DNA from: Daphnia carinata
Lineage: Eukaryota; Arthropoda; Branchiopoda; Diplostraca; Daphniidae
Length of the DNA stretch: 64,000 nucleotides
Assembly (NCBI RefSeq): GCF_022539665.2
Contig: NC_081334.1
Location: 3,410,001-3,474,000, forward strand
Reading direction: 5' to 3'
Shown here: positions 49,200 through 60,108 of the stretch, in pieces
How the letters are laid out: every line of letters begins with the position of its first letter
Position numbering within the stretch: position 1 is the first letter of the stretch
Program-made: the position numbers and the translations under genes
The notes under the pieces: model-generated
Databases searched by the model: none
The model's input: the letters and a program-made list of their open reading frames with translations, nothing else
Told to the model about the DNA's origin: nothing

Positions 49200-51021
49200 G
49201 AGGGCAATCTCGGGGGCCGAAGAGGACACTGGACAACGGAGATCGCCAGGCATCAGAATCCTGGCCCAGGTTTGTCAGCTATTAATTAAAAATTTGCAGT
49301 GTCTAACCATGTTTTTGTTTTGTTGTTTATGCAATCTAGGAGGGTGCACATCACCGAAGAGGACCACTGGACAGCGAGGATCGCCGCCGGAGCTGTCAGG
49401 TTCTTCGCTCAGGACTGTCAGGTATTACCTATTAAAATGTTTAATGTCTAACAATATTTTTTTATGTGTCTAGGAGAGCCCATGAAGAGGACCATGGGTC
49501 AACGAGGATCGTCGGCGCAGTCGCCAAGATTGTCGACCCTGGTTTGTCCATTATTAACTTAAAAATAGTAAATGTTTAACCGTGTTTTTTTGTGTGTGTC
49601 TAGGAGGGTTTACATCATTACCGAAGAGGACCCGGGACAACGGGGATCTTCGCGGGAGCCGACAAGATCGTCGCCCAGGTTAGTCACGTATTAATTTGAA
49701 AATTTATGATGTCTAATTCCGTTTATAAAAATTGATCTAGGGGGGCTTACATCACCAACGAAGACGACAACTGGACAACGAGGATCTCCGCCGGATCTGC
49801 CAAGATCTTCGCCAAGGACCGTCAGGTATCAATTTTAAAATTTGCAGTGTCTAACAGTGGTTTTTTTTGTGTGTCTAGGAGAGACCACATGATGACCGAA
49901 GAGGACCACAATCAGAGCTGCCCATATCGTCACTCAGGTTTTTCAGATTTTAAGTTTAAAATTTTACGTGTAAAACAATTTATTTGTTTTGTTGTGTAAT
50001 CTAGGAGGGTATCACCACCGAAGAGGATCACGGGTCAACGAGGATCGCCGCTGCAGCCGCCAAAGATCGTCGTCCCAGGTTTTGTCAAGTATTCACTTGA
50101 AAATTAGATATGTCTAACAACGTATTTTTAATTTGTTCTAGGAGGGCCTACATCACCACCGAAGAGGACAACAGGGCAACGAGGATCGCCGCCATATCTG
50201 CCAGGATCTTCGCCAAGGAGTGTCAGGTATTAATTTAAAAATGTTTAATGTCTAACAATGGTTTTTTTATGTGTCTAGGAGTGCCCATGTGATCACCGAA
50301 GAAGACCACGACCAGAGCTGCACAGATCGTCGCCCAGGTTTGTCAGCTTTTAATTTTACCACTTCAAGTGTAAAACCATTCTTTTGTTTTATTGATCTAG
50401 GAGGGTATCACCACCGAAGAGGACCACGGGTCAACGAGGATCGCCGCTGCAACCGCCGAAGATCGTCGTCCCCGGTTTGTCCAGTATTAACTTTAAAGTA
50501 GTAAAATGCTTAACCGTGTTTTTTTCTATGTGTCTAGGAGGGTCCATCATCACCGAAGAGGACCATGGACACCGGGGACCTTCGCTGGAGCTGCCGAAAT
50601 CATCGTCCAGGTTTTGTCACGTATTCACTTGAAAATTAGATATGCCTAACAACGTTTTTTAAAATCTGTACCAGGAGGGCCTACATCACCGCCGAAGAGG
50701 ACAACGGGGCAACGAGGATCGCCGCCGCACCAGCCAAGATCTTCCCCTGAGACTGTTAGGTATCAATTTAAAAATTTTCAGTGTTTAACAGCGTTTTTCT
50801 GTGTGTCTAGGAGGGTCCACATCATCACCGAAGAGGACCACGGGACAGCGAGGATTCACCACCGAAGAGGACCACGGGACAGCGAGGATTCACCACCGAA
50901 GAGGACCACGGCACAGCGAGGATCACCACCGAAGAGGATCCCTGGACAACGAGGATCGCCGCCGATCCCCGAGATTCACGCACATTCGGATGAAGACAAC
51001 AACAAAAGATGGTACGGTTGA
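49200..51021 (+). other. Tandem array of exon-intron modules (13 exons, 12 short introns)
   Basis: Thirteen related exon-like blocks begin at 49200, 49340, 49474, 49604, 49741, 49879, 50005, 50142, 50279, 50401, 50538, 50675 and 50811. The first twelve end at a GT donor, with lengths 70, 82, 68, 75, 85, 59, 74, 85, 59, 74, 73 and 85. The blocks share words such as CACCGAAGAGGACCACGG and CAACGAGGATCGCCGCC. The 51-70 bp spacers start GTATTA or GTTTGTC and mostly carry TCTAAC- or TTTAAC-like branch words, a T-run and (T)CTAG, so whole introns were amplified with the exons. Reading exons 4-13 in one phase (first base of exon 4 completing a codon) gives a stop-free basic, Pro/Arg/Ser-rich peptide (for example SPPKRTTGQRGSPP) ending at TGA 51019-51021. 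Stops are rare in all frames of this GC-rich sequence and no in-frame ATG is found at its start, so coding is unproven. It may be a repetitive protein gene or a spliced non-coding RNA. Confidence 0.7.
50832..50968 (+). repeat. 33-34 bp internal tandem repeat in the last array module
   Basis: The words ACCACCGAAGAGGACCACGG and CACAGCGAGGATC/GACAGCGAGGATTC recur about four times with a 33-34 bp step inside the terminal module. It is a nested amplification of the core exon word without its intron. The step is not consistently a multiple of three. Confidence 0.8.
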
Positions 51022-51286
51022 GTATGCGCTTATTTTTATTCTATTTTGTGATTTGTGTGTGCCTTAAAAACGTGTTTCCTATTCCCTTTCCCCTACGTTT
51101 ATTTCCCTATTCATTATGGCAAGGTGGTAAGTCTCACTATGGATGCACCTTACACTGGTCACTCAATTCTACGTAACATTTAGCTCACAGTTCGTTCACT
51201 GATGGTATTAGTATTAATGCACCGGTTAGGGATTAGGTAATTCTGGTTGGTGGAGGTTTAACAATACTTTTTGCTTTCAGAACAGT

Positions 51287-51299
51287 AAAACAAAATAAA
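51287..51299 (+). terminator. Possible polyadenylation signal downstream of the exon array
   Basis: AATAAA lies in AACAAAATAAATTG about 270 bp after the last TGA of the array. It is the first such hexamer on this strand after the array. Confidence 0.3.
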
Positions 51300-51404
51300 T
51301 TGATAAACTTTATCTGCCGTCTTCTTATTGAATACGAGTGGTGTTTTGAAAGAAGCTGACTTTTTAAAAAATAAAGATTACTGTAAAAAAAAAATTAATA
51401 AAAA

Positions 51405-51565
51405 ATTAGTGCGGGTCTAATTAGGACGGGGTGGCCGGGTTGCGCACCCCGATAAAGCTACCCGATTAAAACCTGACGGGGCAAAATTTACAACCCGATT
51501 CACCCCGAAATCGAAAATGAACCGCCCCGAACCGCAAAAGCATTCGACCCGATCACCCCAAGGCC
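51405..51565. repeat. GC-rich segment of ACCCGA/CCCCGA words
   Basis: In AT-rich surroundings, words ACCCGATT, CCCCGAA, GACCCGAT and their complements (CGGGTC, CGGGGTGG) recur about eight times in 160 bp. No frame or fold was recognised. It may be the worn end of a repeat element. Confidence 0.4.
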
Positions 51566-52508
51566 GAGGACTATTTGAGCGAAATGATTTTCTTTAGAAT
51601 TTAAAAGATTCCTATAAGGTGTGCAATGCTGATTGATGATGATGTGTCTTCGCACCGCACACAAATTTTGCCATCAGTCACGAAATTTTGACGTTCCAGT
51701 ATTATAATGTCTATGAACAATTTCGGGTTATATAGAAAGTCCGACGCGCTTGTGCCATGCGAGAATCTATTACGTTTCTCAAAAAGCCCAAACTAGAAAA
51801 GGTGAAAACGGTTTCACCCTCAACCTTTTCGCAATCGTTATCCGTTGTGATTTTGAAAAAATTCTATTTCTCGAATAATCACGCGCTGGCCATTAACATA
51901 TCTCACATAAAAAAATAAGAATTCAAAACTGAAAAATGTCATCAATTGGATTTATAATGGTAGGATTTCTGAAACTGCGTGGTAATAGAAGCTCTACTTT
52001 ATAATCCGGCTGATGGGGGGGGGGAATAAAATGATGCTATTTTTCATTTTTATTTAGTCTTTAAATTTACGATTGATGCGGTTAATGGCCATCGCGTGTA
52101 GCTTTACAAGCGAGCCATAACTACCATGGCCTTTCTCTTTTAAAAAAAAACGAGCAAAATACGTTCCATTTTTTTAAAAATATATAATTCAGGGTTACAT
52201 AAAATTTGCATGTGAGAAGATGATCGATCCGTAACCGATTCATTTTACTTTCACGTTGAAAGCTGTTATCCGCACAATCATCGCCTCCTTTTCAACAACT
52301 GATTTTTTTTAGATGAATACCTTCCCAGAGGTGTTTATCGATTGATCACTTTCAATATATTTTTAATGTAAAAAAAAAACATGGCACTGATTGAGCTAGC
52401 CCAATGGATAAAATATCAAAGATCTATGTCAAGCGATCAGCATCTTATCTATCAGGGAAAAAAAAACGTGAAGAGTGAAAGTATGCAGGGTTGTAATATC
52501 CGGAATGT

Positions 52509-52513
<5 letters not shown>

Positions 52514-52541
<28 letters not shown>
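52514..52541. repeat. (GT)14 microsatellite
   Basis: An uninterrupted GT dinucleotide run preceded by an imperfect TGTGTGAG segment. Confidence 0.9.
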
Positions 52542-55500
52542 CAATAGAGGTATTACGCAGCAGCCAATGCGGCACCTACTGGAAATGAAACAAGGAATCG
52601 GGTCAAAAACAAAACAAAACAAAAAATAATACTCATTTTCTTTACAAAATGGGCAAGTGTCCAAAATGAGACGTGTATTATGTACATGCACAAACAACAT
52701 TAATTATCTACATCAAAGATTTCTTAGGAACTGGACGAATTCTATTTAATTCTTTTGTCGGCCAACCGCTAAATTCTCTTTTATGTCGAGAATTAAAAAC
52801 TGGGACTTGTGTGTATTACCAGGTGAGCTAATTTTTTTTTTTTTTCGAGTAGATCTACCTCTAGAGAAATAGTGCAATTACCATAACAGGATGAAATGCG
52901 TGTTCCTTCTATTTCTTTTCGTGTGTTCTCTCTACCCAATTTTGGAACACATAGGAGGCACGCCATGGCGAATCGTTCCTCCGAAGACATTTGGCCTCAG
53001 TAAATGTAGGTGGTCTCATCACGACGCAGGGCAAAAATGCTCAACATTTATTTTTCCCCTTCACTCGCCAATGTGACGGATGGCTATCACAACCAACGTC
53101 TGGCGCCATTCTTTTTTTCTTTTTTCTTTTTTTAACAAGTAAATGGCCTGAAAGTGACGATTCACCGATCGTCTTTTTCAGTGAACTCATCATGGAAATT
53201 TTTCAAAAAAAAAAACAAAAACAAAAAGGAGCACTTTCACCTTCTTCACCCTGAGATCGACCGATATAGGGCCTTTTTGCCCTTGGTGCGGATCACCTTC
53301 CGCTGGCAAAAAAAGAATGCTCACGTAGGCAACAACAAAATGTTAGTTTCCGTCTCATCCGGAATGGCCTGCGTACAAAGACTTTATAGTCCTCCCCATC
53401 CACGCATTTTTACGAAATAAAAAAAAAAAAAAGAAAGAAATTTTTCATTTCAAACCATTAGACTTAAAAAGTTCTGGCAATAGCCAAACAACAAGAAAAT
53501 AAAATAAAAAAATAAAAAACATTTGTGATCATAAAAATTTGTCATCGTCGATACATCAGTAAATCTTAGTTCAGTCAGATGTTGTCCTTTTTCTCTATAC
53601 ACGATTTATGATTCTTTTATTTGAAACGATCATTATATACGTTTTTTTTTTTCTTTAGCCGGAATGCGTTCCGGAGTCCGCGCGTTGTTAAAGGCTACCG
53701 TTTTTCTTCTTCTCCCCCCCCCCACTCCCATCACCTTTACTTTTATTTTCCTGGATTATTAAAAAAAAAAGAAAGAAAAAAGAGAGAGAGAAAAATACAC
53801 GCGGGTATAGAAAGAAAAGGGAGGGAGCGGAGACAGGGAGAGAAAAGAGACGGCCCGGACCCTGACCTCAATTCCGCCCGGTTCCCTCCTCCCTGAAATC
53901 TATTTCTTCTTCTTCTACTAGATTTTGTGACTCTCCGTTTTTTTTTTTTTTTTTAAATGCAGGGGGGTAAATATGTATATTTTTTAAATTAAATGTTTTG
54001 CCCGGTTTCATCGACGTTATCATTTTTAAATGATAATCGGTGTGTTAATCACAGTACTTTTTTTTTTTAAATCAGTAAAACGCGGGATAACTGCCACACC
54101 CTTTGAAAAAGAACAGGGCGATGCGGATAAGGATTTTTCGTTGAATTTTGACACGACGATTAAATCGGATTTTACGAAATTATTCAAAGAACGAGGTGAA
54201 GGGATCGCCGATTGTCTTGTTCCATCGAAAGTGGGTCGCGTTGACACTTGCAATCCAGACTCTATGATATACATTTGAAAGAAAAAAAAAATGAACGATT
54301 TGTTCTCATTTCTTTATACACTTTTTGGGCGCAGTTCATGTAATAAAACATGCAACATTACGACATCTACGCGTATGAAATAAAAAAGACAAAAAGCCTT
54401 TTTGGCAGGTGTTTTTTTTTTTTCAAACGTTCTCCATTTTTAAAAGATCGCAAAAATCCCTTTTATTTTTCGAAAGGAATGCTCTCTGCTTTTTAGCGTG
54501 TTAACATATGTGCCATCAGTCATCATGGCAATTTATACCTGTCTCTTTTTCTATGGCTTTAGTTGGATCTGCAAGGAAAAGGGGGGGGGGGGAATTCTTT
54601 TTTTGAATTTCACATCTCGCCGAATTCCCTTTCAATGGCCAAAATGGTCTAATTCGCTACGGACTCCACCCGAACGACCACGCCCTATCGTGTCTCTATA
54701 TAATTGGGTAGCCTCCATTTTATTTTTTGTGGCGTGATGGACCCCCCTGATTATCTTCGACCACCCCCCTAGCCGAATATTCACGCAACTCTATTGTTGA
54801 TTTTCTTACTTGATGACTGATGTAAAAATGTTTGTGTATGCCATCACATTTACGTTTTTTTTTTTTGTCCAAGAGAGAGAGAGAGGCAAACCTTGGCAAG
54901 GCGACCGCAAATTCTTTGAAACTGTTTCTATCATTGTCTACACATCATCAGGGTAAAGACAAGGCCATAGGTCACAGTGAGCAGGTTCCTTTTTTTTATA
55001 TATATTCAAAAAAAAAATGATCGAATTTCCGATTTTTATGGTAATTGGCATTTCTTTGTTGTTTGTCGCACACCTTGGGAGATAAAAAGGTACGTGTACA
55101 GTGAAATGAGACACGCCTTGACCTTGCCTTCTATGTCTCCTTTCCCCATTCCTCGCGCACTCGATATTCTCAATTCGTGTGTTTTGGCTGTTTCACGATG
55201 TTTTTTTTTTGCATTTTCGAAATTCTCCTTTCGAAATAATTATTCATCATAGCGCGGATGTCGTCACGAATTGTTCAGATCAAATCGACGGGATCGCAAA
55301 ACAAAAAAATGCTGTCGATTTTTGTCTGACCTCGAAACGATGGTCTCGTTATGACGTCACCTATCCTTGATTTTTGGTTCGAAATCTCTTTCTCGTTCGG
55401 GCACAGACGTCACGCAGTTCAAAGTTCCCAGCGTTTCATAACGGATTTGTCACTATCCACCTTAAAGGGGCGCAATCATCATTATCGCAATCTACACGAA

Positions 55501-56141
55501 CACGCACTTCGTCATCGTTAGCGACACAATGTGTGTGTGTGTGCAACAAACAAACACACACACAAATCAAAGCAGCTCGTGACGTCACACTGACCTCATT
55601 AGCATCCATCGATTTTGTAGGGAAGAAAAAGCGGTTAAACAGTGAAAAGAAACACAAGTTGCGTAAACTCGTTTTTTTTTTCCTATTAAAATACGTTCAC
55701 GCCATTTAATTGGCTCATTATCTACGTTTCTAATTAGAGAGAAATGCAAATGGCTGTCGAACGTACAATCGATGCGGGCACCTGCATTTCACCCAAACTG
55801 TCGTGAAACGATTTCAAATCAAAAATCCAATACAAACTTTCGACCCCCTTCTTCTTTTTCTCATAGGGTCCACACCTTTTCTAAGCACATCCTTCTCATT
55901 TTTTTTTCTGGAGGTGCAGGGACGTACCGGATGATTTTGTACAGGAGGGGGGAAGGGCGAGTAAATCTATATATCTCAATATACCTGTGTTTGCGCGTAT
56001 ATGCCGGAGCCCCTTGTCAGAAGAAAAAAAAAAAAAGGAAAAGGGAAACACAACCTTGTCCGAACGACTTCTCTCTTTCTCTCTTACCTTCTCATTGTAC
56101 AAGGCAGGGTTCTCTTTTTTTTTTTTTTTGCTATAGCTCGC

Positions 56142-56188
56142 TTTATATAGCCGAGAAAGAGAGAGAGATAATCCCGCACCCGTCAGTC
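56142..56188 (+). promoter_or_regulatory. Candidate core promoter for the chitin-binding protein gene
   Basis: TTTATATAG (56142-56150) is followed by TCAGTC (56183-56188), an initiator-like word. The spacing, about 40 bp, is longer than ideal. It lies 3.9 kb before the coding start, which would require a long first intron ending at the acceptor near 60074. Confidence 0.25.
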
Positions 56189-58896
56189 AACCGTCGAACG
56201 CTGTCGGGCACAGCCGCACTGGCTATTTGCTCCCAAACTGTTTTTTTTTTGTGTTGTACAGTATTTTAATTTGTTTAGAGAATTTAGTTTAAGAAAAGTG
56301 CGTTATCAAATGTCGGTGAATTTTTTGGAGATCAACAGTGTTGCCGTCATGTCGAGCGTTCACCTATCGATTTGAGAAAAGAATTTCATCGACTGATTGG
56401 AGGGGGGACAACTAACGAGTTGACGAGAAAGCAATTACATTTTATTTATCTAATTAAAAAAAAAATTTTTAAATTGTTATCAACAAAGCTATTTGGATCA
56501 GTGATGGATTGTAATCGCCGTCGTTGCTGGTTAACGTCTTTATCGGACGGTAAGTCGAACACGAAATCTGTTTGTTATTTATTCAATCGCGTGTGTCGCC
56601 TCTGGGCTTAAACACAAGTATGCAATACGATTGCCGATTAAAATGCAATCGGGTTTTTATCAAAGCCCAATCATTTTTATTGGTTCAAACATCGACAAAA
56701 ATTTGAATATAGAATATAAATACCATATATTTATTCTAAAATGATAGCTCCTTATTTTGTTTTTTTATTTACCGTACATTGCACTACCGGCATTTGTTTT
56801 ATTTTATTTTTTAGGTTAAACCAATCGTAGCCGACATTGAAAAAAAAAAAAAAATGTGTGTGTGTTCCACTCCCACGTAAAAGGTCGTTTCATTATGGGC
56901 GTTCGATCAGCTGTTTTTTTGTTTTTTTTTCCCACAGCATATGTAAATGTAGAGTAGCCGTGAGTTGTTCAAGGTTTTGCAAAATCTCGTTCTCCTCGGC
57001 CCCCTATCGCGATTGCCACCTTTTGGTTCTAACTGTCCCCGATGCGCCAAACTGTTCCATAATAACCGCTCAAACTCGTTATGGCTCGTGTGAGCGGCTG
57101 GACAAAAAATCGCCAATCCTTGAACGACCTTCCTTTTTTTTCTTCTTGTTTATTCAGTATCTTAAAAAAAAAAAATCTTTTATTTTTTCGCGATGATAAA
57201 TAATAAAAAAGCAGGCCACCTTGTCCCCCGACACGCTGTCTGCTACGCCAACAGAATAGCTGATCGTGCGGGATTATCGGAGCAGCTATCCAGGCAATTA
57301 TTCCGAACGGCATTGCATTCCGTCCTTGATGAACACTATTTTTATTGGTATTGTTTTTTTTGTTTTTTTTTTGTTTTTGCGCCGATTGGCTCTCATCAAT
57401 CATCATTTTCTTATAAGGACTTTGTGTGGATTTATTTTAGCCTTCAGCTTTGATTTTGATTGGGCGACCTACGCGTTCAATAAAAAAAAAAGTGAGAGGA
57501 GCAACCGTACATATTTTTTCTTTGAAGAATTAAAACAAAACAAAAACACAAAAAAAAATGAGAGTTTAAGAAAAAACAAAAAAAAACAATCCCGTCTGTA
57601 CAACCTTCTCTTCATCGAACTCCATCGTCACCTGTGCACGCGATAAGAGAGACTCCCTCTTTCTTTTTTCGCTTCCACAAATGATGTGTTTTTCTTTTTA
57701 CAATTTGACACAGCGGGACGCGAGTGAAAGGAATTCTTCTTTTCGAAATGCGAGAGAAAGAACGTCCAAAATAATAAATACGTACGAAATAATGAATGAA
57801 AACATTTTGGAGAATATCAAAAGAAAAGAAACAAAAAATGGACTCAAACATGAAACGACCGCGCCCGTATTTCTAGGAAAAATCGCTTCTAGTTTGAAGA
57901 ATGGCTTAAAAATAAGAGAAAGACCTTTTGTTTATTTTTTTTTTTTTAGGACGAAAATTTCTGAAGAAAGAAAACAAAAACCGGTAGCAAAATATGTTGG
58001 TCACACATGCTGTTCCTTTCTATTACGGCTGTCATGGAAGACTATCACCATGCAGTTTTGTATTTGTTTTTGAAATGTAAGAAACGTGTCGAAATCGGGC
58101 GAGCTTGCACGTGTGATTAATGCGTTCAGTAAATCTAGGATATATAGGTATATCTAAAAGCCGATTTGAATAAGAGCGCTGTCCCAATCCCGCGTGATAA
58201 AATCCGGTTGGTAACAGCGTTTCAGTGTTGTGTGACAAGTACATTTGATACTCAGTTATTGGAAGTTATGAAAGCAAAAGAAACAAGTGCGGTAGCCAAT
58301 CGAATATTCTGTACAATCAGAAAATGAAAGCAAAATGCTATGCGCTTAGTTCTTACCTGTTGACAACAGTTGCATATCATTAGGACCCGTTTCGAATTGC
58401 TGTAAGTAGAAGGGTTGCATTTCGAGGGATCGCCTCTTATTTTAACGACTCGTGATGGCAGTGAACTTTGACGCCCCCGAGTGTTGTTTTCAAATCACAG
58501 TGTAGTGAACATGACTCGGAATGCACCTTTCACTCTCTCGAGCGTGTCAGAGACGCACACGCGAATTATGAATGCCCTGTCTGTAGATGGCCAACGGGTT
58601 CCCGGAAATCTCAACACACGCTCCTTAATTAGACTGCGCAAAAATCATAACACCAGTATAGGAAACTTCCTGCTCTTACTTTTTTTTTAGTGTTCACTTG
58701 TAACAAAATGTGACAGGCAAAAAAACAAAGGGGGGACCTTCAAATTTGAAGGTTTGCGCCCCGCACGCGAAAATGCAAATCATTGGCGCAGAATTTTAAT
58801 TCTTTGACTGCTGCCCACGCTTTAGAAACATTTATATCAAGGTGATAGCATAATGAAAAAACCCTGGGTACGCTTTAATCATTGCTTTTGAAAAAA

Positions 58897-58918
58897 GAGA
58901 GAGAGAGAGAGAGAGAGA
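58897..58918. repeat. (GA)11 microsatellite
   Basis: An uninterrupted GA dinucleotide run. Confidence 0.9.
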
Positions 58919-59448
58919 AACCCCATGAATTTGCATTGCAATTTCACGGTCATTGCAAAACGAAGGATGTGCGTTGTTTTAATTGGGCCTTTTAATTTCT
59001 GCAAAAATAGCTGACCGATGAAGAAATCATGCGTCCATTGAAAAAACAAAACACGAGAGTTGCATTCAGCTTTTAATTGCACACGCAAAAAAAAAAAATA
59101 TCATAGGTCATCTGTTCTTTGGAACCGATAAAATAAAAAGGACACGACTGGACGGCGTCTCGCATTTGGCCGCCTGCCCGTCTGCCACATTAAAAACTAT
59201 GCGTTTTACTTCTTAGAATTGTTTAAAATAAAAATCCGAGTCATCTTATTGAATAAATCCTCCCTCGGCGTGAATAGAAGAATTTAAACTTTCCCCTTTT
59301 GAGATTACGAGAAGAAAAAGAAAAGAAGTGATGTCGTTGTCTTGGCTGAACGCAAAAGAAGAAGAAGGAAAAAGTAAAAGTAGAGCAGAGTAACTAAAAC
59401 CGCGATGATTGGCTGTTGGGTAGAGAAGAAAGAAGAAGAAGACGAAAA

Positions 59449-59479
<31 letters not shown>

Positions 59480-60108
59480 GTGAGCGGAAAAAAAAAGGCA
59501 AATGGAACGGGGAAAGGAATGGCGGTCACGATTCGAAGCCAAGGTCGGGGACGTGAGCAAATATCAAAGAATCCCACGTCTTCATTTCTTTTTTCTTTTT
59601 TCTAGATCTATTCGCCCACGTCGGATAGAAATGCGTGTAAAAAAAAACCACAAACAAACAAAAAGAAAAAAAAGACTTTCTTTTCATTTCCATTTCAACA
59701 TCATCGTGATTAGCAACTTGAAAAGAGTCCCGCGCGGGATCGTCCGATTTCCGATATGCGCAGCATTGCCATATATGGAGAATGAGTCTTCCTTTTATTT
59801 TTGTTTTGCATTTACATCCGCCAAACTGCAAGTTGCAAATAGGCGAATAGTTTCATTTTTTTTTTTTTTTTTTTTTTTTTGTTGAGGGCGCCAACTATTT
59901 AGCCCCGTTTTCTCCCCATTGGGCTGTGAACTTTCACATCCTCTTTACCCCAGCAAAAATAAAATTGCGCAACCTTCTTTGATATTTTTTTTTTTTTGTT
60001 TTCTTTGGCAAACTCCCACGGAAAAGAAAACGGCATTTACGAAGCTGGAAAGAGAAATATCTAAAACGTTTTCAGTTGGTCTCTGCGTTCGACTCATTAC
60101 GACCGCCA

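Larger units (their letters stand above)
51570..60100. other. Long gene-free, homopolymer-rich stretch 5' of the chitin-binding protein gene
   Basis: About 8.5 kb with many A/T runs, (GT)14 at 52514-52541 and (GA)11 at 58897-58918. No exon families were recognised. The chitin-binding protein gene has an acceptor at about 60074 before its start codon, so its first exon and promoter should lie within this stretch. Confidence 0.5.

Noticed and set aside
49200-51021. CRISPR-like or satellite reading of the exon array
   Set aside because: Repeat-spacer logic does not fit: the spacers are alike, intron-like and carry splice signals, and the genome is eukaryotic.
59460-59880. Open frames of 90-127 codons near poly-A/poly-T tracts
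   Set aside because: Lys- or Phe-rich products of homopolymers without domains or splice partners.
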